DNA from: Flaviflexus salsibiostraticola
GTDB lineage: Bacteria; Actinomycetota; Actinomycetes; Actinomycetales; Actinomycetaceae
Length of the DNA: 64,000 bases
Assembly: GCF_003952265.1 (NCBI RefSeq)
Contig: NZ_CP034438.1
Span: 496,001 to 560,000 of the forward strand
Reading direction: 5' to 3'
Position numbers and translations under genes: made by a program. Each line of letters opens with the position of its first letter. Positions within the stretch are counted from its first letter, which is position 1. The notes under the pieces were generated by a model. That model made no database searches, was not told where the DNA came from, and saw only the letters and a list, made by a program, of their open reading frames with translations. Of this stretch, positions 39,543 through 47,118 are shown in pieces.

Positions 39543-41440
39543 GCGCATGCGGATGCGAACACGACGAGCGGGAAGAGGAGACCCCCTGGTGGCGGGACAC
39601 CGAGATCCTCCTTCCAATCCTCTCCGGCCTCGCGCTGGCGGCGGGCTTCACCGCTGAACAGCTCGGCGCGGGCGGTGCGGCCTTCTACTGGGCAGGTCTT
39701 CTCCTCGGCGGGTACACGTTCGCTCCCACGGCCGTGCGGACGCTGGTCACCGAGCGCCGCCTCGGCATCGGCCTGCTCATGACGATCAGCGCACTCGGCG
39801 CCATCATCCTCGGCTATGTCGAAGAGGCGGCGGCGCTCGCCTTCCTCTACTCCATCGTCGAAGCCCTCGAGGATAGGGCGATGGACAGGGCGCGGTCCGG
39901 GCTCGGCTCGCTGCTGTCTCTCGTCCCCGAGACGGCGACGGTCGTGGTCGACGGTGCGGCCGCCGAGATCCCCGCCGCCCAGCTCACAGTCGGGGGCACG
40001 ATCCTCGTGAGGCCGGGGGAGCGGGTCCCGACCGATGGGATCGTCGCGAACGGCCGCAGCGGGCTCGACACGTCGGCGATCACCGGTGAGTCGATCCCGG
40101 TCGATGTCGGTGTGGGCGATGAGATCATCGCCGGCTCCATCAACCTCACCGCGCCGCTCACGCTGACAGCAACCGCGAGCGGCACCGACAACTCGCTGAC
40201 AACCGTCGTCAGGCTCGTCCGCCAGGCCCAGCAGGAAAAGGGCGAGCGCGCCCGCATCGCCGACCGCATCGCCCGGCCCCTTGTCCCCGGCGTTCTCATC
40301 CTCGCCGCCGCGGTCGCGATCCTCGGCTCTCTTTTCGGCGACCCGGAACTGTGGATCACCCGCTCCCTTGTCGTCCTCGTCGCCGCCTCCCCGTGCGCGC
40401 TCGCAATCTCTGTGCCGCTCACCGTTGTCGCCGGCGTCGGTGCGGCGAGCCGCTTCGGCGTCGTCTTCAAGTCGGGGTCAGCCTTCGAAGAGCTCGGCGG
40501 GATCCGGGCAATGGCATTCGACAAGACGGGCACGCTGACGATGAGCAGCCCGAGCGTCGTCCGGGTCGAGACGGCCCCCGAATACACCGCCGACGACGTC
40601 CTGTCTCTGGCCGCCGCCCTCGAGCAGCACAGCACCCACCCGCTCGCACGGGCGATCACGGACGCAGTTGCAGCACCGCCGGCCTCCGACGCCGAGGAGT
40701 CCGCGGGTTTGGGCATGACAGGGACGGTCGGCGGTGCCCGCGTCGCCGTTGGCAACCCGACGTGGCTGAGCTCAGGCCACCTCACCGCCAAGGTTAAGGA
40801 ACTGCAGGGGAGCGGCATGACCGCCGTTATCGTTCACCGTGAGGGCGAGCCGGTCGGCGCAATCGGCCTGCGCGACGAGCTGAGATCCGAGGCCGCCGAG
40901 GCCATCGGGCTCCTCCACGAGGACGGCATCGAGACGGTCATGCTGACAGGCGACAGCGAGGCGTCGGCACGGGCCCTCGCCTCAGCCGCGGGGATAGACG
41001 ACGTGCGAGCGAACCTGCGGCCCGAGGACAAGTCGGACGCGATCGCCGGGCTCACGGGCCGCGGCCGCACGGCCATGGTCGGCGATGGCATCAACGACGG
41101 TCCCGCCCTTGCCTCTGCCGACCTCGGCATCGCCATGGGCCTGACGGGTTCGGATGTCGCGATCGAATCAGCCGACATCGCCTTCCTCGGCGATGACCTG
41201 CGCCTCCTGCCGCAGGCGGTGCGCCATGCCCGTAGGGGAAGGCGCATCATCGACGAGAACATCCTCCTGTCGCTCCTCATCATCACCGCCCTCGTCCCCC
41301 TCGCCATCAGCGGCGTCCTCGGCCTCGCTGCGGTTGTCCTCGTTCATGAGGTCGGCGAGATCATCGTCATCCTCAACGGCCTGCGAGCATCCCGCAGGCC
41401 AACAGCGGGAACGAGCACGCCACAGGCAGTCACCGTCTGA
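39539..41440 (+). CDS. ctpG: CtpG-like P1B-4 metal-transporting ATPase
   Basis: A 633-residue heavy-metal P-type ATPase. It has TGES at 182-185, the transmembrane metal-site motif SPC at 284-286 (class P1B-4), phosphorylation motif DKTGT at 328-332, the HP motif (STHPLARA) and GDGINDGPALA. The last helix has HEVGEIIVILNGLR. There is no N-terminal HMA domain, only a CGCEHDE stretch that may bind metal. Its ATG overlaps the cmtR stop. By pairing with a CmtR-type sensor it likely exports Cd/Pb or another divalent metal; P1B-4 pumps also move Co, Fe or Zn, so the ion is uncertain. Confidence 0.9.
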   Translation: MSACGCEHDEREEETPWWRDTEILLPILSGLALAAGFTAEQLGAGGAAFYWAGLLLGGYTFAPTAVRTLVTERRLGIGLLMTISALGAIILGYVEEAAALAFLYSIVEALEDRAMDRARSGLGSLLSLVPETATVVVDGAAAEIPAAQLTVGGTILVRPGERVPTDGIVANGRSGLDTSAITGESIPVDVGVGDEIIAGSINLTAPLTLTATASGTDNSLTTVVRLVRQAQQEKGERARIADRIARPLVPGVLILAAAVAILGSLFGDPELWITRSLVVLVAASPCALAISVPLTVVAGVGAASRFGVVFKSGSAFEELGGIRAMAFDKTGTLTMSSPSVVRVETAPEYTADDVLSLAAALEQHSTHPLARAITDAVAAPPASDAEESAGLGMTGTVGGARVAVGNPTWLSSGHLTAKVKELQGSGMTAVIVHREGEPVGAIGLRDELRSEAAEAIGLLHEDGIETVMLTGDSEASARALASAAGIDDVRANLRPEDKSDAIAGLTGRGRTAMVGDGINDGPALASADLGIAMGLTGSDVAIESADIAFLGDDLRLLPQAVRHARRGRRIIDENILLSLLIITALVPLAISGVLGLAAVVLVHEVGEIIVILNGLRASRRPTAGTSTPQAVTV

Positions 41441-41745
41441 AGGCTGGTCGGCCCGTACCGATCGTGCAGTGGTCGACCCTGACGAGTCGGCGTCCATGAC
41501 TGCGCGGCCGGTCCGTGTCCATCGGTGCGGGGCAGGTCTGTGCCATCAGTGCGCGGCCGGCCCGTGTGAGTCGGTGCGGTGGTGCCGGCCGGGGCCTCAC
41601 TGCATCGCACAGGCTCTCAGCACTGAGCGGCGCCAGAGTTCCCCGGCGCAATCCACCCTGGGCACGGATGGAGGGAGCGCTGACGTCCGTCGATCAACGA
41701 CGCACTCCTCGTTCGGCCTGCTGCTCGAGGAGCACGAGCGAGTGC
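41441..41745. other. 300-bp convergent gap without a gene
   Basis: No protein-like frame is seen on either strand between ctpG and the DUF3866 gene. It contains the imperfect direct repeat at 41495-41579 described separately. Any coding capacity of the long plus-strand open frame here is a shadow of composition. Confidence 0.5.
41495..41579 (+). repeat. Imperfect direct repeat, two 36-bp copies 49 bp apart
   Basis: Copy 1 (41495-41530) and copy 2 (41544-41579) share TGCGCGGCCGG and TCGGTGCGG with a few substitutions. Both lie in the convergent gap. A weaker third copy may start near 41446. The function is unknown. Confidence 0.6.
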
Positions 41746-42825
41746 TCAGCGCGTGGAGGCTGTCCTCTGCGCCGCGAGGACCCCGCCGGCACCCGCGAAG
41801 GCGAAGGCCGCGTAGTCGTCGGTGAGCCCGCGCCCCATGGTCCTCAACGGGACCGGCGACTGGTGGAGGGCATCTCTGATGCCATCGACGTCGACGAGGG
41901 TCAGCCTGCCGGTCGAGAGCAAGGCGGGGTAGTCCGCTTCGATCGCGGCGAGTGCGTCCGCCTCGATTCCCTCGCTCGTGACCGGGACGAGGGCAGGCGT
42001 GAGCGCGACCCTCGTGTAGGCCGTGAGGGAGTGGTGGGAGATGCCGCGATGGCGGGGGCGATGATCGGCCTGCGAAACCCGCAGGGTCGCGATCGCTGTG
42101 CCGCCGAGGAGATTGATTGCGTTGATCGCCTCACCGACGGCTGTCCCGGAGAATCCCCACCGCGTCCCCGTTCCGACATTGCCCGGGCCCTGGACGACGA
42201 CCGCCATGTCAGCGCCGATGACATGCCGCGCCGCAAGGAGGGCTGTGTGGAGGTTGACGGCCTCGACGTCGCCGCCGAAGGACTGCCCGGAGGTGATGGT
42301 CGTGATGTCGCCGCGCTCCCGCAGGAGTGCAGCCGTTCGCGAGAACGCAATCGGCAGGGCAGCCGTGTCGGTGTGGATGTAGGCAATCGACAGCTCGGGG
42401 GAGTGGTGCCGTGCGACGGCGACAACGGCGGGCAGGGCCGAGTGCAGGTCGGCCACGACAACGGGCATGGAGTCTATGCCCTCCGCGTCGCGGAGGATCG
42501 GGTGGTGGGGGGAGTCCTGCTCATCGACGGCGAGCACCATGGTCTGCTGCGGCATGTAGCGTGCCTTGACGATGTGGCCGGGCCCCGAGCCCTCCTCGGG
42601 GATCCTGTCGAGCGGGGCGATGATGTAGAGATAGCCGCCGGTGCCGAGGCCGCGATCCGCGGCGGTCGAATTGAGGAGAACCCGATCGCCGATCGCCAGG
42701 TCGCCGACGATCTCGGTGTAGGCGAGCCCGCGGCGCCGCGTCCCCTCAACGTCGACCCACCACTCGTGGGCGCCCGCCCAGGAGTCGCCCGGCTCAAGGA
42801 TCACGCCGCTTCGCCATGTCATCAC
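41746..42825 (-). CDS. DUF3866 family protein
   Basis: A 359-residue protein of the actinobacterial DUF3866 family; function unknown. Visible features are VVVQGPGNVGTGTRWGFSG, a glycine-rich nucleotide-like loop, and HRGISHHSLTAYTRVAL. There is no membrane segment. GTG start at 42825 with a -10 TAAGAT (42832-42837 on the opposite strand) 6 bases upstream, so it is probably leaderless. It is divergent from pafB across a gap of 33 bases, a neighbourhood kept in several actinobacteria. Confidence 0.82.
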   Translation of the reverse strand: MMTWRSGVILEPGDSWAGAHEWWVDVEGTRRRGLAYTEIVGDLAIGDRVLLNSTAADRGLGTGGYLYIIAPLDRIPEEGSGPGHIVKARYMPQQTMVLAVDEQDSPHHPILRDAEGIDSMPVVVADLHSALPAVVAVARHHSPELSIAYIHTDTAALPIAFSRTAALLRERGDITTITSGQSFGGDVEAVNLHTALLAARHVIGADMAVVVQGPGNVGTGTRWGFSGTAVGEAINAINLLGGTAIATLRVSQADHRPRHRGISHHSLTAYTRVALTPALVPVTSEGIEADALAAIEADYPALLSTGRLTLVDVDGIRDALHQSPVPLRTMGRGLTDDYAAFAFAGAGGVLAAQRTASTR

Positions 42826-42831
42826 AGCCCG

Positions 42832-42851
42832 ATCTTAACGTGGGCTACTCT
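42832..42851. promoter_or_regulatory. Back-to-back -10 boxes of DUF3866 gene and pafB
   Basis: The 33-base gap holds TAAGAT on the minus strand (42832-42837), 6 bases from GTG 42825, and TACTCT on the plus strand (42846-42851), 7 bases from GTG 42859. Both genes appear leaderless, and the -35 regions must lie over each other or in the opposite coding sequence. Confidence 0.5.
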
Positions 42852-42858
42852 AGGTCCT

Positions 42859-43776
42859 GTGACAGGCACTCGAACCTATGACCCGGGCAGGCGGCTGTTC
42901 CGGCTGCTGGCCAATCTCGTCGACGAGCCGCGCAGACGCTCCGAGCTCTATGAGCTCGGCTATGACCATGCGGGAGCCGATCGAGCGAAGGCGCTTAACC
43001 GCGACATTGAGAAGCTTCGCGAGCACGGCTATCCCGTCATCCAGAGCGAGGATGACGATCCGGTCTTCGAGCTCGTCCTCGACGGACTCGTCGCACTCGA
43101 TCTCGACGCCGCCGATCTCACGCTCCTGCGGCTCGCCGCCGAGTCCCTCACGGGCAGAGCCGAGCTCCATCGGGTGGCGAAGAGGACGGTCCAGAAGCTA
43201 CTCGGCGGGGCCCGCATCACCGACGATCAGGCGGCCGTCCGCATCGCCCTTCCCGAGATCGGGCATCTCTTCGACATCGTCGACGCCATCGCCGCGCGGA
43301 CTCCGCTCCTCATCGAGTACGACAATGTCCGCAACCCGGACCGCCGCTACTACACGGTCGAGGTCCATGGGGTGTGGGAGACATACGGGCAGTACTACTG
43401 CCGCGGCGCCCGCATCGCAGTCGGCTCCGGCCGCGACGACATGATCGAGACCCCGCCGGAGACACGCAACTTCCGACTGTCCCGGATCGTCTCGGTCGAG
43501 CCGCTTGAACCGACCGCCTATACACCCGAGCCCATCACCGTCCGCTCGTTCGACCCGGTGACCGCCACGATCCACCTCGCGCCGGGAGCGGGCGATCATC
43601 TGCGGAGCCGAGGCGAGCACGTGGGTGCGGATGATGAGGGGTGGGAGGGCTACCGGTTCGCGGATGCTGATTGGCCGCGGATGCTCGACGTTCTCAACCT
43701 TCTCGGCATCGAGGCGCGCACCGATGTCGACGACTACCGCGAGCGGCTTCGCCACCTCGCAGAGCTGGGGCAGTGA
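42859..43776 (+). CDS. pafB: WYL-domain transcription regulator PafB
   Basis: A 305-residue regulator. An N-terminal helix-turn-helix segment (RRLFRLLANLVDEPRRRSELYE, KALNRDIEKLREHGYPV) precedes a WYL domain (RTPLLIEYDNVRNPDRRYYTVE; GRDDMIETPPETRNFRLSRI). With PafC it forms the PafBC activator of the LexA/RecA-independent DNA-damage response known from mycobacteria. GTG 42859 is chosen because a -10 box lies 7 bases before it and it gives the normal N-terminus; the frame is open far upstream without coding character. pafA is absent upstream. It overlaps pafC by one base. Confidence 0.88.
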   Translation: MTGTRTYDPGRRLFRLLANLVDEPRRRSELYELGYDHAGADRAKALNRDIEKLREHGYPVIQSEDDDPVFELVLDGLVALDLDAADLTLLRLAAESLTGRAELHRVAKRTVQKLLGGARITDDQAAVRIALPEIGHLFDIVDAIAARTPLLIEYDNVRNPDRRYYTVEVHGVWETYGQYYCRGARIAVGSGRDDMIETPPETRNFRLSRIVSVEPLEPTAYTPEPITVRSFDPVTATIHLAPGAGDHLRSRGEHVGADDEGWEGYRFADADWPRMLDVLNLLGIEARTDVDDYRERLRHLAELGQ

Positions 43777-44750
43777 TGGCCAATCCCGACGTCGTCCTTC
43801 TCACCGCCATGACCTCCTTCATCATCAACACGCGGCAGACGACTATCGGCGAGATCGCCGATGTCTTCAATCTGTCGCTCGACGATGCGGTGGAGGCTCT
43901 TAAGATCCTCATGATGACTGAGGTCGACAGTCGACCGAGTTTCTACTTCATCGAGCTCGTGGTCGACGCACAGGCCGACGAGGACGACAATGACCTCGTC
44001 TACAGCCGGGACGACTCGGTCTCGTGCATGCCGACCAAGTACGACGATCCGCTCGTCTACCTCACCCTCGGCGAGGCGGCCGTCTCGATCGAGATGATCG
44101 ATCAGGTGCTCAGGCTGCTCGATCCGACATCCGACGCTGCCGAGTCGCTGCGCACGGTTCGCGAGAAGATCCGCTCCGCGACCGGGCAGACGATCGGTGC
44201 GGAGCCGCCGCGGCCGCGCGGCTCTCAGGATGTGCTCGATGCGATGTGGGAGGCCCTGCGCGAGTCGCGGCGGCTCACCTTCGACTACCACGGTCCCGGC
44301 GAGCTCACCGAGAGAGTGTCGACCCGGACCGTCATCCCCTGCGCCGTCGTCTCCGAGACCGACGGCTACCTCGCCGCGCTCCAGGATGAGAAGCAGCTCC
44401 GCTGGTTCCGACTCGACCGGATGTCGAACGCGTCCGTGGGGGAGCCCGTCTCCTCGACAGAGGCCGGCAGGGCCCGCCGGACCCTGAAGAAGCAGCCCGA
44501 GCCGAAGCCCGTCGACGGTTTCCCCGTCACCTTCACGGTCAAGCCCGGGGCCGCGTGGTTCGCGGAGGCGACGCCGGGAGCCGAGGTCGTCAATCGCGGC
44601 GACAGCCTCGAGATCACCTTCACCGCGGTGTCGACGACGTGGGTCCGCGGATCTGCGCTCAAGATCGGCACCGACCTGCTCGATATTGCCCCGCGCAGTG
44701 TGAAGGACGCTGTCGCTCAGCAGGCCCGGGCGATCCTGGAGGTCCAGTGA
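43776..44750 (+). CDS. pafC: WYL-domain transcription regulator PafC
   Basis: A 324-residue partner of PafB. It has MANPDVVLLTAMTSFIINTR and a helix-turn-helix-like TTIGEIADVFNLSLDDAVEALKILM. The WYL domain begins near residue 150 (ALRESRRLTFDYHGPGELTE, TRTVIPCAVVSETDGYLAAL, RWFRLDRM). A C-terminal WCX-like extension follows. The ATG at 43776 overlaps the pafB stop, so both proteins are made together. The order pafB-pafC-tatA-tatC-helY matches the mycobacterial locus. Confidence 0.88.
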   Translation: MANPDVVLLTAMTSFIINTRQTTIGEIADVFNLSLDDAVEALKILMMTEVDSRPSFYFIELVVDAQADEDDNDLVYSRDDSVSCMPTKYDDPLVYLTLGEAAVSIEMIDQVLRLLDPTSDAAESLRTVREKIRSATGQTIGAEPPRPRGSQDVLDAMWEALRESRRLTFDYHGPGELTERVSTRTVIPCAVVSETDGYLAALQDEKQLRWFRLDRMSNASVGEPVSSTEAGRARRTLKKQPEPKPVDGFPVTFTVKPGAAWFAEATPGAEVVNRGDSLEITFTAVSTTWVRGSALKIGTDLLDIAPRSVKDAVAQQARAILEVQ

Positions 44751-45028
44751 CTCCGCTTGTGATCCTTCTCATCGTCGCCGGCGTCGCCTACCTCGCGTGG
44801 GACGTGTTCCGCGTCGTCCGGCTCAACTGGCGCGCTGCCGCGCGTCTCGGCGAATCGGTGAGCGCCGCGGCCGAGCGCATGGCATCGGTTGAGGCCCCGC
44901 CGCGCGTTGCTCCTCCCTCCGAATCACCCGCGGAGACTCTGGCCCGGATTGCCGAGGTCAGAAAATGTGGCCGAGCACAAAGAATGACTAGGACCATCGA
45001 ACGGTGGGCCGACATTTACCCCGGGTAA
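44747..45028 (+). CDS. Small single-pass membrane protein
   Basis: A 93-residue protein of unknown function. One N-terminal membrane helix (TPLVILLIVAGVAYLAWDVF) is followed by a charged, proline- and alanine-rich tail. GTG 44747 overlaps the pafC stop by four bases, so it is probably translated with pafC. Its place just before tatA suggests an envelope role, but no domain is recognised. The open frame extends upstream into pafC without meaning. Confidence 0.6.
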   Translation: MTPLVILLIVAGVAYLAWDVFRVVRLNWRAAARLGESVSAAAERMASVEAPPRVAPPSESPAETLARIAEVRKCGRAQRMTRTIERWADIYPG

Positions 45029-45072
45029 AATCGGGATAGAGTACATGTCGTAGACACACTAGGGAGCTCACA

Positions 45073-45333
45073 ATGAACCTCAGCGGTTGGGAAATTCTCA
45101 TCATCCTGCTCGTCCTCATCCTGGTCTTCGGGGCTGCCAAGCTGCCCACGATCGCCAGCTCGATCGGCAAGTCGATGAAGGTGTTCAAGAAGGAAGTGAC
45201 CGAGCTTCGCGAGGACACCGATCCGAACAAGCCGCCCCGCGCAGTCGAGCAGCAGGGCGAGGCCCCGCGCTCCAGCTATGATGCGACCGCACAGCGCGAC
45301 GAGCGGCGCGACGAGGATCAGCCGCGCCAGTGA
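45073..45333 (+). CDS. tatA: Twin-arginine translocase subunit TatA
   Basis: An 86-residue Tat pore component. The N-terminal membrane helix WEILIILLVLILVFG is followed by the hinge AAKLPTIASSIGKSMKVFKKEV, an amphipathic helix, and an acidic tail. Its Phe-Gly before the amphipathic helix is the family mark. An AGGGAGC ribosome site precedes the ATG. It overlaps tatC. No tatB is present, as in most Gram-positive bacteria. Confidence 0.94.
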   Translation: MNLSGWEILIILLVLILVFGAAKLPTIASSIGKSMKVFKKEVTELREDTDPNKPPRAVEQQGEAPRSSYDATAQRDERRDEDQPRQ

Positions 45334-46154
45334 CCGAACGGATCACGAAACGCCGTGATCCGGAAGGGCGGATGCCGCTCGCCCAGCATCTGCGGGAACT
45401 CCGGAACCGGCTCCTCTATGCCCTTCTCGGCATCGCCCTCGCATCTGTCGCGGGCTGGTTCCTCTATGAGCCGCTCGCCACGCTCATGGTTCAGCCCCTC
45501 GAGGGCATCAATGAGCGCGGCGGCAACGCGGAGCTGAACTTCGCAACAGTCGGCGTCGGCTTCGAGCTGCAGCTGAAGATGGCGGCCTTCATCGGCATCT
45601 TCATCTCCTCGCCGTGGTGGATCCTTCAGATCTGGCTCTTCATCGCGCCCGCGCTGCGGCGCAAGGAAAAGATCCTCGCGCTCAGCTTCACGCTCGTCGC
45701 CGTTGTCCTGTTCCTCCTCGGCGGGCTCCTCGGCTGGTTCATCCTGCCGCGGGCCGTCGTCATCCTCACGGGCTTCGCACCGGAGTTCGCGGTCAACATC
45801 CTCGACGCGAGAACCTACTACCGGTTCTTCATGCAGATCATCGGCGCCTTCGGCGTCAGCTTCCTCCTGCCCGTCGTCATGGTCGGAGCGAACTTCATCG
45901 GCGTCATCAAGGGCACGAGCTACCTGCGCGGGTGGCGGTGGGCCGTCGTCGGCTGCTCCGTCTTCGCCGCCATGGTCAACCCGCTGCCCGACGCCTGGTC
46001 GATGATGGCCATCCTCACCCCGATGATCACCTTCTACTTCGCGGCCACGGGCATCGCCATCATCCATGACAGGCGCAAGGCCAAGCGCCGTGCGAAGGAA
46101 CTGGGTGAGCTCTTGGGGGATGAGAGCGAGGGCCAGGATTGGCTGCAGCCCTAG
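45330..46154 (+). CDS. tatC: Twin-arginine translocase subunit TatC
   Basis: A 274-residue six-helix membrane protein that binds the twin-arginine signal. It has the N-terminal MPLAQHLRELRNRLLYALLG, the conserved periplasmic and cytoplasmic segments (FIAPALRRKEK) and the LPDAWSMMAILTPMITFYF region near the end. GTG 45330 overlaps the tatA stop. The following kinase gene starts inside its last codons. Confidence 0.95.
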   Translation: MTERITKRRDPEGRMPLAQHLRELRNRLLYALLGIALASVAGWFLYEPLATLMVQPLEGINERGGNAELNFATVGVGFELQLKMAAFIGIFISSPWWILQIWLFIAPALRRKEKILALSFTLVAVVLFLLGGLLGWFILPRAVVILTGFAPEFAVNILDARTYYRFFMQIIGAFGVSFLLPVVMVGANFIGVIKGTSYLRGWRWAVVGCSVFAAMVNPLPDAWSMMAILTPMITFYFAATGIAIIHDRRKAKRRAKELGELLGDESEGQDWLQP

Positions 46155-47041
46155 GCCTTGTCGTCAGCCCCTCCGCCGGCACGGGGAGGGGCCTCACTCT
46201 CGGCAGGGAGGCTGCCCGTCGGCTTGAGGCCGCCGGGCATCATATCGTCCCGCTCGGAGCCCCAACCGTTGACGAGACGCGCTCCCTCATCGCCCGTGCC
46301 GTCCGCGGCCGGGCGGTCGATGGGATCGTCACGATGGGCGGGGATGGCACGATCCACCTCGCTCTCCAGCACCTCGTCGGGTCCGACCTGTTCCTCGGCC
46401 ACGTGCCGTTCGGCACCGGCAACGACATTGCCCGCGCACTCGGGCTCACGACGATGTGGGAGACCGGCCTCGAGCATCTCCTCGACACGCTCGAGCGAGC
46501 GGAGCCCGTCTCTCTCGACGTCATGGAGATCACCGGGGGCCACGGAACGACCTACGGTCTCGCGGTCCTCTCCGCCGGCCTTGATGCGATCGTCAACGAG
46601 GCGGCCAACGGCTACACGTGGCCCCACGGCCACGCCCGGTACCTTCGCGCCATCGCAGCCAAGCTGCCCCGCTATTCGCCGCGGACCTACCGGATCACGG
46701 TGAACGGGCGAACCAATACGGGCAGGGCCCTCCTCGTCGCCGTCGCCAATCTCAGCTCCTTCGGCGGCGGGCTCACGATCTCGCCGGACTCGGATGGCAG
46801 GGATGGCGTTCTCGAGCTCATCCTCGCCAAGCCCCTCACCATGCCCGAGGTCATGTCCGTCTTCCCGAAGCTCTACGAGGGCCGCCACCTCGAGGCGGAC
46901 TTCATTCACGTTCACCGCACGGGAAAGGTCGTCATCGACGCGGTCGGCGAGGGTGTAACGGCCATGGTCGACGGTGAAGAGGTCGGCCCACTGCCCGTCA
47001 CGGTGACCGTCCTGCCGCAGGCGCTGCGCTTCCTCTGCTGA
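46139..47041 (+). CDS. Diacylglycerol kinase/YegS-like lipid kinase
   Basis: A 300-residue member of the diacylglycerol/sphingosine kinase catalytic family that phosphorylates a lipid alcohol with ATP. It has the glycine-rich nucleotide motif GIVTMGGDGTIHLALQ, VPFGTGNDIARALG, and a C-terminal beta domain (DGRDGVLELILA, AVGEGVTAMVDGEEV). It starts with TTG 46139, overlapping tatC by 16 bases. The tatC-kinase-helY order recurs in actinobacteria. The exact lipid is not evident. Confidence 0.88.
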   Translation: MAAALGLVVSPSAGTGRGLTLGREAARRLEAAGHHIVPLGAPTVDETRSLIARAVRGRAVDGIVTMGGDGTIHLALQHLVGSDLFLGHVPFGTGNDIARALGLTTMWETGLEHLLDTLERAEPVSLDVMEITGGHGTTYGLAVLSAGLDAIVNEAANGYTWPHGHARYLRAIAAKLPRYSPRTYRITVNGRTNTGRALLVAVANLSSFGGGLTISPDSDGRDGVLELILAKPLTMPEVMSVFPKLYEGRHLEADFIHVHRTGKVVIDAVGEGVTAMVDGEEVGPLPVTVTVLPQALRFLC

Positions 47042-47106
47042 GCGGACGCGACTGCGCCTCCTGTCGCCGCCCGGCGGTTCGATGGCGCGGCGGCGCCGCA
47101 GTCGAC

Positions 47107-47112
47107 TAGCCT
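47107..47112 (+). promoter_or_regulatory. -10 box of helY, likely leaderless
   Basis: TAGCCT ends 6 bases before GTG 47119; no ribosome site lies between. Confidence 0.55.
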
Positions 47113-47118
47113 TGCCCC

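Noticed and set aside
41515..42858. Long plus-strand N-terminal extension of pafB
   Set aside because: It lies opposite the DUF3866 gene and has no coding character; the -10 box and GTG at 42859 give the normal start.
45318..46067. 249-codon minus-strand frame opposite tatC
   Set aside because: Extremely Asp/Glu/Arg-rich shadow of the TatC membrane codons.
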